From Bog-756 sp963734435 (lineage in GTDB: Bacteria > Actinomycetota > Acidimicrobiia > Acidimicrobiales > RAAP-2), in assembly GCA_963734435.1 (NCBI GenBank), contig CAVTHA010000010.1, positions 372,001-436,000 of the forward strand: a stretch of DNA of 64,000 nt. Reading direction: 5' to 3'. Positions 1 to 9,118 of this stretch are shown here, piece after piece (within the stretch, counting starts at the first letter, position 1; every line of letters begins with the position of its first letter). The translations under genes were made by a program, and so were the position numbers. The notes beneath the pieces were generated by a model. That model saw nothing but the letters and a program-made list of their open reading frames with translations. It searched no databases and was not told the DNA's origin.

Positions 1-58
1 TCGAGACGACCGGGCCGGTTCCTGCCAGCCCGTCGATCGGCGGGACCTGAGGTGGAAA

Positions 59-1141
59 TCAGGCCCCGGCGGTGAGCCCGGCGGCGATCGCCTGGTCGAG
101 GTGGCCGCGGTCGGCATCGATCTGCTCGGCCACCGATTCATCTTCAGCCATCACCTCGTCGAGGTCGGTCGACTCGTACCCGATGACTCCCATGTCGGCA
201 AAGGTCTGCCGCATGGTTGCACCCCACAAGCCGATGTCCTTCAACGTCGGGACGATCCTGGTGAACAGCAGGCTCCGAAATACCTTCTGGCTCTCGCTCT
301 CGTCGACATACCGGATGCAGGCCTCGGTGTCGTAGCCGAGACGCTCCCACAGCTCGTTGGCCAGGAAACGATCGCGCATGCGGTAGCAGGCATCGGCGCA
401 GAACTCCTCACGTTCGTCCCGCTCGGCCTGGGTCAGCTGCGGGTAGTAGTCACGCAGGGCCAGGCGCCCGAACATGACGTGGCGTGCTTCGTCCTGCATC
501 ACGTAGGCGTTGACCGCCTTGCCCAACGGGTCGCCGGTGGTGTTGCGGATCAGGCCGAATGCCGCCAGGGCCAGGCCTTCGATCAGTACCTGCATGCCGA
601 GATAGGTCATGTCCCACCGCGAATCGCTGAGGACATCGTCGAGCAACGACTGGAGGTTCCCGTTGATCGGGTAGGCCAGCTCGATCTTGTCGAGGTAGCG
701 AGAGTAGGTCTCGACGTGGCGCGCCTCGTCGATGACCTGGGTCGCGGCGTAGTACTTGGAGTCGATGTCGGGCACGGTCTGCACGATCTTCGCCGTGCAG
801 ATCAGTGCTCCCTGCTCGCCATGGAGGAACTGGCTGAACTGCCACGCCACCATGTTGCGCCGCACGTTCCCGCGCTCCCTGTCGGTGAGCTTGTCCCACA
901 TCGGCGAGCCGAAGATGGGGACGAGCTCGTCGGGCATCTGGAGGGGGTTCTCCGGATCCGGGTCGTGGGACCAGTCGATGCGCTCGTTGGCGTTCCACTG
1001 CTTCTTCTTGCCCTTCTCGTAGAGATTGAGCAGCTTGTCCCGACCGTTGTCGTAGTCCCATGTGAACTTGGCCGTCCCAGATCCGTCCGCGGTCTGCCAG
1101 CCCGTCTTGTCCACCGGCAGCTGGTACAGCTTCGTGGTCAT
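59..1141 (-). CDS. Ferritin-like diiron protein
   Basis: 360-aa soluble protein. It has the four-helix ferritin/R2-like ligand pattern: E109 in a GEQGAL stretch, E139 and H142 in DEARH, E188 in IEGLALA, and E218 and H221 in a second DEARH. This gives the six ligands expected of a di-iron (or Mn/Fe) centre. The family resembles ribonucleotide reductase R2 and related oxidases. It could be an oxygenase, desaturase or stress protein; the substrate is not readable from sequence. It is divergent from the YkgJ gene across about 90 bp. The start is the first Met of an intact frame. The fold and metal site look secure; the reaction is unknown. Confidence 0.82.
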   Translation of the reverse strand: MTTKLYQLPVDKTGWQTADGSGTAKFTWDYDNGRDKLLNLYEKGKKKQWNANERIDWSHDPDPENPLQMPDELVPIFGSPMWDKLTDRERGNVRRNMVAWQFSQFLHGEQGALICTAKIVQTVPDIDSKYYAATQVIDEARHVETYSRYLDKIELAYPINGNLQSLLDDVLSDSRWDMTYLGMQVLIEGLALAAFGLIRNTTGDPLGKAVNAYVMQDEARHVMFGRLALRDYYPQLTQAERDEREEFCADACYRMRDRFLANELWERLGYDTEACIRYVDESESQKVFRSLLFTRIVPTLKDIGLWGATMRQTFADMGVIGYESTDLDEVMAEDESVAEQIDADRGHLDQAIAAGLTAGA

Positions 1142-1220
1142 CGTCGGTCCCCGATCTTCCGCTCGGGGACAGTCTCAGTGAGTGGCTCAACCCTGTCAAT
1201 CGGTCGGGGACGGAGAACGG

Positions 1221-1236
1221 TAGCCTCGCCGAGGTG
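1221..1236 (+). promoter_or_regulatory. Putative leaderless promoter of the YkgJ gene
   Basis: TAGCCT at 1221-1226 lies 7 nt before a GTG at 1234. There is no Shine-Dalgarno sequence. The spacing fits an actinobacterial -10 box serving a leaderless transcript. No convincing -35 box is visible. Confidence 0.35.
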
Positions 1237-2017
1237 ACCGATGTTGGGCCGGGCGACCAGGAGTCTGCGGGCGACCAGGAGCCTCTGGAGGCGGGTGACT
1301 TCGCGTTCGTGGCTCGGGGAGATCGGCCAGGCGATCCGGGGCCGAGGCGGTTCCGAGGTGCCCTGCGACGGTTGCACGGCCTGCTGCCGGTCGCGCCAGT
1401 TCGTGCCCGTGGGGCCGGACGAGCCCGAGGCAATCGCCCACATCCCCCCGGAGCTGTTGTTCCCCGCCCCCGGCATGCCCGAGGGGAGCCGGGTGCTCGG
1501 CTACGACGAGCAGGGGCACTGCCCGATGCTCGTGGACGACCGGTGCTCGATCTACGAGCACCGACCGCGGGCGTGCCGTACCTACGACTGCCGGGTGTTT
1601 GCCGCCACCGGCGTCGGCACCGGCTCCGGACGGGAGCCCGTCGCCAAGCGGGTGGCGCGGTGGCACTTCTCGTTCGATTCGGACACCGCCGTCGCCCGAG
1701 CTGAGGCGTGCCGGTCGGCGGCTGCGTTTCTCGATGACCACGCCGACCTCTGGCCCGACCGGGTCGCAACCCCGCCGCGGCTGGCCACCTCGGCCGTGGC
1801 CATCCATGACTTGTTCGCTCCGCAGGACGGCGGGAGCGGCACCCTCAGACCGGTGACGCCCGATCCGGCGCACGTGGCGTCGGAACTCGACCGGCGGACC
1901 GCACCGGCCGCGAGGTCAGGGCTGTGGCGCCTCCCGGTCCGGCGCCGACTGCACGTCGGCCTTGGTCACGGCCAGGTAGGAGACCATGGCCACGATGAGC
2001 GCACCGAACACCAGTGA
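1234..2017 (+). CDS. YkgJ-family cysteine-cluster protein (frameshift near 1306)
   Basis: Probable metal-binding protein of the YkgJ/UPF0153 family. A CDGCTACC cluster is followed by further cysteines in HCPM, RCSIY and ACRTYDC, the usual layout for a zinc or Fe-S site. The frame carrying this domain can start at ATG 1241. However, the GTG frame from 1234 gives a much more natural N-terminus, and joins the domain if one T of the TT at 1306-1307 is removed. I therefore infer a single-base insertion. The last 100 bases overlap the convergent gene that ends at 1916, so the C-terminus may also be wrong. Function is unknown beyond the cluster. Confidence 0.65.
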
Positions 2018-2722
2018 CACGAATCCGTTGCCGAGTCCGAGCCCGCTGAGGTTCTTCGGCTTGCCCAGGCCGTCGGCGACCGAGGCTCCGAGGGGCCGGG
2101 TGATCACGTAGGCGAACCAGAAGGAGAACACCGGGTTCCAACGGAGGAAGCGGAAGCCGAGCGCCGGGATGGCGATGATGACGGCGAAGAGGATCGCCGA
2201 TGGGAAGTAGCCCAGGTGGAGGGTGGTCGCCGTGAAGTCACCGAGCGCGGTGCCCATGGCGAAGGTGGCTACGACGGTAGCCCAGTAGAAGGCCTCCCGT
2301 CGCGGTGTGTTGACGCTGTGGATCGACAGCGTGTGCTCGGTGCGTTCCCACGCAACGAACACGGCGGCGAGGGCCACGGCGTAGAGGATGGTCGAGGCGG
2401 TGTAGGGCACGCCGAGCCCGACGTGGAGGACGTCCGCGGCCATAGTGCCGAAGATCCCGACCATCACCACGGCGAACCAATAGGTCCACGCCATGTACCG
2501 GGCCATGCGGAACTGGAGGACCAACGCGATGGCGAAGCCGGTGAAACCGATCACCACGGCGAACGCCGGGGCGATGGCGTGGACCAGGAAGTCGGAGGTG
2601 GACTCCCCCATGGCGGTGGACAGGCCTTTGATGATCCAGAAGGCGGCGGTGATCTCGGGTACCCGCAGGGCGCCCTTGCCGGTGAACCACGACCTCACGT
2701 CCTCCGTGGTCGGCACGTTCAT
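1916..2722 (-). CDS. COG4705-like multi-pass membrane protein
   Basis: 268-aa integral membrane protein with about seven hydrophobic segments. Two are separated by charged stretches such as RTEHTLSIHSV and FRFLRWN. The pattern matches the COG4705 family, which has two internal repeats and no assigned substrate. The segment near residue 125-215, with TALGDFTATTLHLGY and FWFAYVITRPLGAS, is typical of the family. It sits upstream of the methyltransferase on the other side of 65 bp and converges with the YkgJ gene. Role uncertain. Confidence 0.7.
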   Translation of the reverse strand: MNVPTTEDVRSWFTGKGALRVPEITAAFWIIKGLSTAMGESTSDFLVHAIAPAFAVVIGFTGFAIALVLQFRMARYMAWTYWFAVVMVGIFGTMAADVLHVGLGVPYTASTILYAVALAAVFVAWERTEHTLSIHSVNTPRREAFYWATVVATFAMGTALGDFTATTLHLGYFPSAILFAVIIAIPALGFRFLRWNPVFSFWFAYVITRPLGASVADGLGKPKNLSGLGLGNGFVSLVFGALIVAMVSYLAVTKADVQSAPDREAPQP

Positions 2723-2787
2723 CGGAGCAGATTAGGGAATCCTGGCCCACCCGAGCGGTCATCCCCTCCGCCGGCGACGGCACCTGG

Positions 2788-3336
2788 TCAGACGGTCACT
2801 CCCTCCAGGGACAGAAGACGGCGCTTGGTGGCGATCCCACCGTCGGCCGAGAAGCCTCCGATCCCACCGGCTCCCAGTACCCGATGGCAGGGCACGAGCA
2901 GGGGGAAGGGGTTGCGCCTGAGTGCATGGCCCACGGCGCGAGCGGCCCGGGGCGCCCCGGCCAATGCCGCCACCTGACCGTAGGTGAGGGTGGTCCCGGT
3001 CGGGATGGTACGGGTGGCCTCGTAGACGCGCCGGTGGAACGGCGGTAGGCCGTCCATCTCCAGTGTCGCCCGGGACAGGTCGACCAGCTCGCCGTCGAGA
3101 GAGGCCAGGATGACCTCGATCAACCGTCGGATGTCCGGAGGAGGGGTCTGCTCCTGACCCTGCGGGACGCGGCCGGCGATCCGGGCCCGGGTGCCTGACG
3201 CCTTCCGTTCGGGAAGCTGGGTGCCGCGTACGCCGGACCGTCCCCAGGCGATGGCGCACCCACCTATCGGCGTGCCGAAGAGGGCGAACCCCTCGCCTCC
3301 GGCTGATCGGCTGACGGTCGCCTTTCGGTTGGCCAC
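2788..3336 (-). CDS. ogt: Methylated-DNA--protein-cysteine methyltransferase
   Basis: 182-aa O6-alkylguanine-DNA repair protein. It accepts the alkyl group on a single cysteine in a suicide reaction. C150 sits in the invariant PCHRV motif. It is preceded by TYGQVAALAG (wing and recognition helix) and RAVGHALRRNP (asparagine hinge), and the order is canonical. The N-terminal 60 residues are less conserved and rich in Arg and Gly. The start is GTG 3336. No ribosome binding site precedes it, but a promoter with its -10 box 6 nt upstream does, so the message may be leaderless. No Ada-type regulator is adjacent. Confidence 0.92.
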   Translation of the reverse strand: MANRKATVSRSAGGEGFALFGTPIGGCAIAWGRSGVRGTQLPERKASGTRARIAGRVPQGQEQTPPPDIRRLIEVILASLDGELVDLSRATLEMDGLPPFHRRVYEATRTIPTGTTLTYGQVAALAGAPRAARAVGHALRRNPFPLLVPCHRVLGAGGIGGFSADGGIATKRRLLSLEGVTV

Positions 3337-3342
3337 CTGGAC

Positions 3343-3373
3343 AGTGTCGACCCTCCCCCCGGGGGGACGTCAA
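3343..3373 (-). promoter_or_regulatory. Promoter of the alkylguanine methyltransferase gene
   Basis: Read on the minus strand: TTGACG (3368-3373), 19-nt spacer, GACACT (3343-3348), then 6 nt to the GTG start. The spacer contains a perfect 14-bp palindrome TCCCCCCGGGGGGA at 3354-3367, which could be a repressor site or simply affect promoter geometry. Confidence 0.4.
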
Positions 3374-3395
3374 GAGCGCCTCTCAGGGTTGAGGG

Positions 3396-3428
3396 CCCCG
3401 GACCGTAGAGCGCCCCGGACCGTAGAGC
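3396..3428. repeat. Two-copy 16-bp tandem repeat
   Basis: CCCCGGACCGTAGAGC occurs at 3396-3411 and again at 3413-3428, a period of 17 bp. It lies in the 173-bp gap between the methyltransferase start and the LLM gene stop. No function is evident. Confidence 0.7.
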
Positions 3429-3509
3429 TCCGGCTCGGTCGCCGGTCGAGATGGGACACCGTCGGTGTCCTCGACCGGCCGTTGGAGCCTCTTCGGGTGG
3501 AGCTGTCCG

Positions 3510-4466
3510 TCAGCGAGCCACGGTCAGCGGGAGTACGACGTCCTCGGCCAGGCGCACGATCTGTTCTTCACCGGGCTCGAAGAAGGAAACGTAGGAGATG
3601 CCGGTGCCCTCGCGCCACGAGCACAGCCGATCCCTGGCCTCTCCTCCGGTGCCGAGCAGGAAGAGCGTCGAGTCGGCCAGCTGCTCCGGAGTGGCGCCGT
3701 TGGCCGAGGCCTCCTCGGCCAACGTGGCCTCGATGTCATCACCGATGACGGTGCGCGCCACCATGGTGTGCAGCTCCACCGTGTCCGGATCACGGCCAGC
3801 CGACTCAGCCCCCGCCGAAACCCAGCGCGCCTTTTGGGCCATGCACGCCAGCGTCGAGTCCGACAACGAGTCGGCAACGGACCAATCACCCGAGGGCTGG
3901 CGGGGGATCATCGACACGATGTCCGCTACCCGTCCAGCCAGGTGCATGATCTTGGGGCCTCCTCCGCCCACCAGCAGTTTGGGGGCGACCGGGGTGGCGG
4001 CGACCATGGGCGCCTCGACGACGTCGTAGAACCTCCCGCGCATGGTGGTCGAGGATTCGGTCCACAGTCGCCGGAGCAGCACGATCGACTCCTCGAGTTT
4101 GTCGATCCGTTCCGAGGCGGCCAGGAACGGCACCCCGGCCGCGGCGAAATTGCGTGCGACATACCCGGCGCCGAGGCCGAGCTCGAGGCGTCCCCCTGAG
4201 ACTTGCTCGAGCGTGGCCGCAGCCTTGGCCACGATGACCGGGTCCCGGACACCCATGTCGAGGACCAGGGTTCCGAGCCGGATGCGCTCGGTGACCCCGG
4301 CGATGGCACCGAGCGCGGTCAGGGGCTCCCACTGCGGAACCACCAAGTGGTCGGTGAATGTGATGGTCGAGAACCCCAGAGCCTGGTACGAGCGGACGCG
4401 CTCGACCCAATCGTCCGTCGGCAGCTTCCAGAAGTGCAGCCCGAAGCGAAACGGCCGTCCATCCAT
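3510..4466 (-). CDS. LLM-class F420-dependent oxidoreductase
   Basis: 318-aa luciferase-like TIM-barrel protein of the F420-dependent family (TIGR03621-like). It is expected to use reduced F420 for hydride transfer to an unknown substrate. Visible signatures are FTDHLVVPQWEPLTAL near the N-terminus, RIRLGTLVLDMGVRDP, the GGRLELGLGAGY strand-turn that binds the cofactor phosphate, and PKLLVGGGGPKIM. A TAGCGT box lies 10 nt before the ATG on the minus strand with no ribosome binding site, so leaderless expression is possible. Four separate LLM genes occur in this window. Confidence 0.87.
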   Translation of the reverse strand: MDGRPFRFGLHFWKLPTDDWVERVRSYQALGFSTITFTDHLVVPQWEPLTALGAIAGVTERIRLGTLVLDMGVRDPVIVAKAAATLEQVSGGRLELGLGAGYVARNFAAAGVPFLAASERIDKLEESIVLLRRLWTESSTTMRGRFYDVVEAPMVAATPVAPKLLVGGGGPKIMHLAGRVADIVSMIPRQPSGDWSVADSLSDSTLACMAQKARWVSAGAESAGRDPDTVELHTMVARTVIGDDIEATLAEEASANGATPEQLADSTLFLLGTGGEARDRLCSWREGTGISYVSFFEPGEEQIVRLAEDVVLPLTVAR

Positions 4467-4529
4467 CGCACGCTGAACGCTAGATGGTGGCGCGTCAGGT
4501 CGAGGGTCTCCTTACCCCTGATTGGCCCA

Positions 4530-5363
4530 TCAGGAGGTGGCGATGAGCACCAGACCCGTCATGGCCAGGGCCAGCCCCCCGACCTGCACCCACGACGCCT
4601 TCTCCCGCAGGTACCACCAGGCGCCGAGCACGGTGAACGCCGGGGCCAGGGCGGCCACCGGTGCGACCACCGCCACCAACCCGAGTCGCACGGCCACCAG
4701 CAGCAGGGTGGTGGCCAGCACGTCCAGCAGACCGGCACCGATGGCCCGGACCCGGGGCCGGGAGGGCAGCGATCTCGGTCCGCGCGAGGCGACGACGACG
4801 ATTCCCACCCCGACCACGGCCGCCACCCGGGCGGTGAGAACGGGCCAGAACCCGCTGTGATGTGAGGCGTCGGCGAAGAGGATGAACGAAGTGCCGAACC
4901 CGACCCCGGCCGAGAGGGCCAACAGCAGTGCTTGACCCATCCGGACGCCGAGCTGCTCGTCCCGCTCGAGGGTGATCAGGGCTGCCGCCACCACGGCCAG
5001 TGCCCCTCCTGCCAACGCCAGGGCCGGTGGCCGCTCTCCGATGGCCAGACCCCAGACGACGGGGATCACCGCGCTCACCACTGCGGCCACGGGAGCCACT
5101 TCCCCGATCTGGCCGATGGCCAGACCCTGGTAGAGACAGCCGAGGGCGATCACGTTGAGCGCCCCGGCGCCGATGCCCAGCAGGACGACGGATCCCGTGA
5201 GCGGCCCTCCGGCGACGAAGGCGACGATGGTGGCGCCCAGCAATGCGGCGAGCTGGGCAGTGGCGAGGACGGTGATGGTGTTTCCCTCGCGCGACGCCAG
5301 CCCACCGAGAAAATCGCCGCTGCCGAACGATGCGGCCACCAGCAGGCCCACGATGATCGCCAC
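4530..5363 (-). CDS. EamA/DMT-family transporter
   Basis: 277-aa protein with about ten predicted membrane helices, consistent with the drug/metabolite transporter superfamily. It shows two EamA-like halves; each half begins with a GSGDFLGG- or GVGFGTSF-type helix. It probably exports a small metabolite, and the direction and substrate cannot be inferred. The intact frame starts at ATG 5363. It is transcribed in the same direction as its neighbours, but is separated from the LLM gene by about 60 bp. The 220 bp upstream (5364-5583) hold no recognisable gene. Confidence 0.83.
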   Translation of the reverse strand: MAIIVGLLVAASFGSGDFLGGLASREGNTITVLATAQLAALLGATIVAFVAGGPLTGSVVLLGIGAGALNVIALGCLYQGLAIGQIGEVAPVAAVVSAVIPVVWGLAIGERPPALALAGGALAVVAAALITLERDEQLGVRMGQALLLALSAGVGFGTSFILFADASHHSGFWPVLTARVAAVVGVGIVVVASRGPRSLPSRPRVRAIGAGLLDVLATTLLLVAVRLGLVAVVAPVAALAPAFTVLGAWWYLREKASWVQVGGLALAMTGLVLIATS

Positions 5364-5583
5364 GTCGTCAACCTACCGGGCGGCGCCGCCGCGGAAGGGG
5401 GCGTGATCAGGCCGTACGCCCGCCTGTCACCCTCAGATCCGAACCTCGCATCGCCAACGTGGAGGCGGCCAGCCGGCGCTCTCCGCTGCCGAGCCGGCCC
5501 ACGACGCCGGCGCCGGACCGACAGTGATGGTCACCGAGCAGGTGCCCGCCGGGTGGCGGCGGACCAGCCCGCCCCTGTGGGCC

Positions 5584-6927
5584 TCAGCCGCGGTGAGGCC
5601 CGGTCATGACGCTCGGGCACCGCACGCGGAAGGGCCACGCCAGCTGCCGGAGGTATCCCTCCGGTTGGGTATCCGACACGCCGTAGTGGTCAGGCCAGCG
5701 TCCCACCGGCAGATAGTAGGTGCCGAAAAGCAAGTCCACGGCGGGGAACTCGCCGGCGTAGTTGGCGTTGTAGGCCAGGGGCTCCGCCGCGTGATGCCAG
5801 TGGTGGTACTGGGGGGTGCCGACCAGCCAGCGGAGCGGTCCGAAGGTGAACCGGATGTTGGAGTGGATGAAGATGGCTTGGAAGGTGAGGAGGAGCACGT
5901 AGGCACCGAGGGTGGCCCGGCCGAAGCCGAATGCGAACAGCGGCACCACGGCGCAGGACCGGATGAAGGTCTCGTCCATGGGATTGAGATGGCTGGCGGC
6001 GAGCCAATCCATGTCTTGGATGCTGTGATGCACCCGGTGGAACCGCCAGAGCAGGGGCACCTCGTGGGCTTCCCGGTGACCGATGTAACCGCCCACGGTG
6101 GCCACGGCGAACGCCACCATGGTCTGTGCCCACAGCGGGCTCGCGCCCACCGTCGTCCGGATCCCGATCGGGACCAACGCCCGTAGCGTGGTGCCGAACA
6201 CGATGACGGCGGCGAATACTCCGACGACGAGCAAGGAGCCGTTGACCAGGTAGTGCACCACGTCGGTCCGCCAGTGACGGCGCAGGACCGGCCGTGGGTG
6301 CAAGGGGAACAATCGCTCGATCGGGACGAAGACGGCGGCCAGGATCACGAGGCCGAACAGAATGGTGGAGCGCAACGCCAGAGCCCCCAGGATGATCAGG
6401 GCCGTGATGGCGGCCAGGGTGGCCCGGCGAAACCCGGTCCGATCCTGCTCTTCGCCCGGCCCGGATTCGACCCCGGCGGGCGAGACCACCGGCAGGCGAT
6501 CGGGACGGTCGTCGGGGTGGAGAGGGTCACCCACGGACGGGACGGCTGCCGATGACCCGGCTCCGACCCGTCCCCAGGCGACCAGCACGATGCCGGTGAC
6601 CACCATCCCGGTCAGCCCCAGGACCGGATCCCACAACACGGCAGACAGGGAGACGACCAGCAGCGCCCCCTGCGTCGCCAACCCGACGGGGGTCAATCGC
6701 CGCGGGCCCCGGAGGACCCGGAGACCCTGGGCGCCGCAGAGGACCAGGCCGGTCACGACGGCGACCAGGGCACGGCCGTCACCCGGCCGGTCCTCGGAAA
6801 TGCCCCCAGCCAGCACCGATGTGACGGCCACCAAGCCCAGGACCTCGACCGTGTGGAGCACGAGCAGGGTGCGACGCCATCCCGATGCCCGTCGACGGGC
6901 CGTTGGCAACCGAGTGCCTGTCTCCAT
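5584..6927 (-). CDS. Sterol desaturase / fatty acid hydroxylase-family membrane protein
   Basis: 447 aa from the chosen ATG at 6927, which has GAGGTG 7 nt upstream. In-frame Met codons reach back to 7056 but lack a better ribosome site. The C-terminal half carries the three histidine motifs of the non-haem diiron hydroxylases: HREAH near 284-288, HRVHH near 297-301 and HHWHH near 375-379, set among membrane helices. The N-terminal 200 residues hold four or five extra membrane segments and a charged linker, so the protein is longer than the usual 250-300 aa. It probably hydroxylates or desaturates a lipid; the substrate is unknown. Confidence 0.83.
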   Translation of the reverse strand: METGTRLPTARRRASGWRRTLLVLHTVEVLGLVAVTSVLAGGISEDRPGDGRALVAVVTGLVLCGAQGLRVLRGPRRLTPVGLATQGALLVVSLSAVLWDPVLGLTGMVVTGIVLVAWGRVGAGSSAAVPSVGDPLHPDDRPDRLPVVSPAGVESGPGEEQDRTGFRRATLAAITALIILGALALRSTILFGLVILAAVFVPIERLFPLHPRPVLRRHWRTDVVHYLVNGSLLVVGVFAAVIVFGTTLRALVPIGIRTTVGASPLWAQTMVAFAVATVGGYIGHREAHEVPLLWRFHRVHHSIQDMDWLAASHLNPMDETFIRSCAVVPLFAFGFGRATLGAYVLLLTFQAIFIHSNIRFTFGPLRWLVGTPQYHHWHHAAEPLAYNANYAGEFPAVDLLFGTYYLPVGRWPDHYGVSDTQPEGYLRQLAWPFRVRCPSVMTGPHRG

Positions 6928-7109
6928 GACGCACCTCATACGGTCGGCATCGAGAGCTGACCGCTGCTCCATCATCGACCGATTGGGTTCACCAGACATG
7001 AGGAACCTGTGAGGATTCGATGAGGACTCATGCCCTGCCGGCGATTCGTCCGCCACCGGCGGAGCTCAGGCTGCCCCACGATCGCTCCGACCGAGCTGAT
7101 GATCGGCCG

Positions 7110-8771
7110 TCACCCCACTGCCACCTCGACGATCTTGACGATGACCAGGGCGAAGGCGATGAACAGGTAGCCGCGCAACATGACGAGGCCGACCTTGCGC
7201 CGGCGGCTCATCACCGGTCGCTCGAGGCGCGACAACGGAGGCGTGCGCCACGTGTCGCGGCTGGGCGTCTCGGCCAGGACGTTGTCCAAGGTGACCCGGC
7301 TCCGGCTCCAGCGTGACTGGACGAGGAGGTATGACCCGATCCCCAGGCCTACCCCGGTGCCCACCAGGAGCACGGTCACGATGTCGGCGCCGCTGATGTC
7401 GGGGAACAGAACGCTGACGGTGAGAATGATCGAAAGCAGCACCAACATCCACACGATCGATCCGGTCAACGCGTTGAGCTTGCGGCCGTTCACCCAGGGA
7501 CCGAGTACCGCCTTGTCGTTGCACAGCAAGAGCAGGAACACGCTGGCACTCGGCAACAACACACCGGCAAGCACCTGGACGCCTTCGGTGAGGAGGCCGA
7601 GCGGCACGTGCGGCGTGAGCACCAGAGTGGAAGCCAGGCCGATGAGCACGGCGTAGCAGGCATAGAAACCCTTCGCCTGGGTGACCGGGCGATGGAGCGA
7701 GTGCTTCAGATTGAGCACATCGCTGGTGGCGTAGGCAGTGGCCAGACCGACGGCTGCGGCACCGAGGATGGCGGCATCGATGAGGGCGATGGCGAACAGG
7801 TCGCCGGCCGGGCGCGTGACGTAGCTGGCCAGCCCGGTGGCTGTTCCCCCGGCATCGGTAAAGTTGCCGAATCCCGCGTGTCCACCGAAGGTGGCCGATG
7901 ACATCGCCATCAGCGCCACTCCGCCGACGATGACGACGACGATGCCGATGACCAGGTCGACGCGCTCGTAGTTGATCCAGCGCGGAGTGATGCGCTTGTC
8001 GATCACGTAGGACTGCTGAAAGAACAGCTGCCACGGGGCGACCGTCGTTCCGACGATGGCGATGATGAGCAACATCACCGTCGACACCGGCGCACCGTGG
8101 GGCAGGCCGGGAACAACCAGGTTCCGAGCCACCTGCCCGACGGGTGGATGAACCATGAGGTAGATGGGAACGACGAGGAGCGAGAAGCCGACGAGTGCAA
8201 GGCAGAGACGCTCGAAGCGCCGGAAGCTACCGGTGCTCACGGCACCGATGACGGCCATCGCGGCAAACATCACCGTCGGCGCCCTGGGGAGGCCGAGATA
8301 GCTGACGGCGAGCGAGATCCCGATGAACTCCGTCACGATGGTGAGCGCGTTCAGTATGAACAGGTCGATGACGCTGAACGCCCCCCAGAACCGACCGAAC
8401 CGCTCGAGGATGAGACGTGCATGCCCGACCCCGGTGACCGCTCCGAGGCGTAGGACCATCTCCTGGTTGACATAGAGCACGGGTGCGAGGAGCAGGAGCG
8501 TCCACAGCAGTTTGGTCCCGTAGTTCTGGCCCGCCTGGGCATAGGTGCTGAAGGCCCCGGCGTCATTGTCTCCGGCCATGACGATGAGTCCGGGCCCGAT
8601 GATGGCGAGCAGGGTTTTGGTCTTGCGGGACAGGCCTCGACGAGCTGCGATGTCCCCTCGGGCGATCGTGCCGAACGCACCGTTGATGTGACCGGTGTGG
8701 GCCTCGTCGAGGACGGCGGTCTCGTTGTCGACCGCCGGGGTTGTGCCGGGTGGGGCAAGGTGCATCCTCAT
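7110..8771 (-). CDS. Nramp-related divalent cation transporter, probably Mg2+ type
   Basis: 553-aa SLC11/Nramp-superfamily carrier with about 11 membrane helices. The start at ATG 8771 has AAGGA 7 nt upstream; an open extension to 8837 is not supported. Helix 1 has GPGLIVMAGDNDAGAF where Mn/Fe transporters have DPGN (D68 onwards). Helix 6 has TTVAPWQLFF, so the metal-binding Met of the MPH motif is Ala (about A245-P246-W247). Loss of that Met is a feature described for Nramp-related magnesium transporters (NRMT), which prefer Mg2+ or Mn2+. It is preceded by a 340-nt leader with its own small ORF. Substrate assignment is inference from the motif changes. Confidence 0.85.
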   Translation of the reverse strand: MRMHLAPPGTTPAVDNETAVLDEAHTGHINGAFGTIARGDIAARRGLSRKTKTLLAIIGPGLIVMAGDNDAGAFSTYAQAGQNYGTKLLWTLLLLAPVLYVNQEMVLRLGAVTGVGHARLILERFGRFWGAFSVIDLFILNALTIVTEFIGISLAVSYLGLPRAPTVMFAAMAVIGAVSTGSFRRFERLCLALVGFSLLVVPIYLMVHPPVGQVARNLVVPGLPHGAPVSTVMLLIIAIVGTTVAPWQLFFQQSYVIDKRITPRWINYERVDLVIGIVVVIVGGVALMAMSSATFGGHAGFGNFTDAGGTATGLASYVTRPAGDLFAIALIDAAILGAAAVGLATAYATSDVLNLKHSLHRPVTQAKGFYACYAVLIGLASTLVLTPHVPLGLLTEGVQVLAGVLLPSASVFLLLLCNDKAVLGPWVNGRKLNALTGSIVWMLVLLSIILTVSVLFPDISGADIVTVLLVGTGVGLGIGSYLLVQSRWSRSRVTLDNVLAETPSRDTWRTPPLSRLERPVMSRRRKVGLVMLRGYLFIAFALVIVKIVEVAVG

Positions 8772-8882
8772 AACAGGTCCTTGATCCGGCGGGGCACCTC
8801 GTTCGACCACCCGGGCCACGGCGCTTGGCCAGCACACGGGTCACCGAAGGACGAGCTCCGCTGATGGTGAAGTGACGGAGCG

Positions 8883-8981
8883 GCCCCGCTCGGAGCGGGC
8901 AGCCGCGGAGCGCCCCCAAAGGAGCGCCAGAAGACGCCGGGAGGCGAACCGGAACCGAGGACCCCGACGCCTCTACGTCGG
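8883..8981 (-). promoter_or_regulatory. Hairpins in the transporter leader
   Basis: Between the small leader ORF and the transporter start, the transcript can form a perfect 6-bp stem, CCGACG-TAGAGG-CGTCGG (8964-8981). It can also form a GC-rich stem of about 7 bp with one bulge at 8883-8900. No U-tract follows, so a simple intrinsic terminator is not obvious. Rho-dependent or translational attenuation would fit better. Confidence 0.35.
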
Positions 8982-9012
8982 TGGACGCTGTGTCACGCGG
9001 CCGTGAGACGAA

Positions 9013-9081
9013 TCAGTCAGCCGCGGACAGGACGCCGGGGCACGGCTGTGGAGGTTGGGATCGATGAGGTTCTGACTTCAT
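9013..9081 (-). CDS. Proline-rich 22-aa leader peptide upstream of the Nramp-related gene
   Basis: ATG at 9081 follows a strong Shine-Dalgarno sequence, GGGAGGTG, 5 nt upstream. It opens a 22-codon frame ending in TGA at 9013-9015. The peptide is MKSEPHRSQPPQPCPGVLSA plus two residues: six prolines, with an acidic residue next to proline (EP). It sits about 30 nt after a good promoter and about 240 nt before the transporter. Proline-rich leaders such as MgtL of enterobacteria sense low Mg2+ or translation stress and control transporter genes. This one looks like an independent analogue. I know of no named family for it. Confidence 0.5.
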   Translation of the reverse strand: MKSEPHRSQPPQPCPGVLSAAD

Positions 9082-9118
9082 GTTCCCACCTCCCTTCGGC
9101 CACGCGGACGTCGCCATC

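Noticed and set aside
101..1237. Long plus-strand frame opposite the ferritin-like gene
   Set aside because: It is a GC-rich antisense shadow. The minus-strand product has all diiron ligands; this frame has no family features.
8883..9112. Known Mn2+ (yybP-ykoY) or Mg2+ (M-box) riboswitch in the transporter leader
   Set aside because: I could not find the conserved loops of either class. The small ORF and stems explain the leader better.
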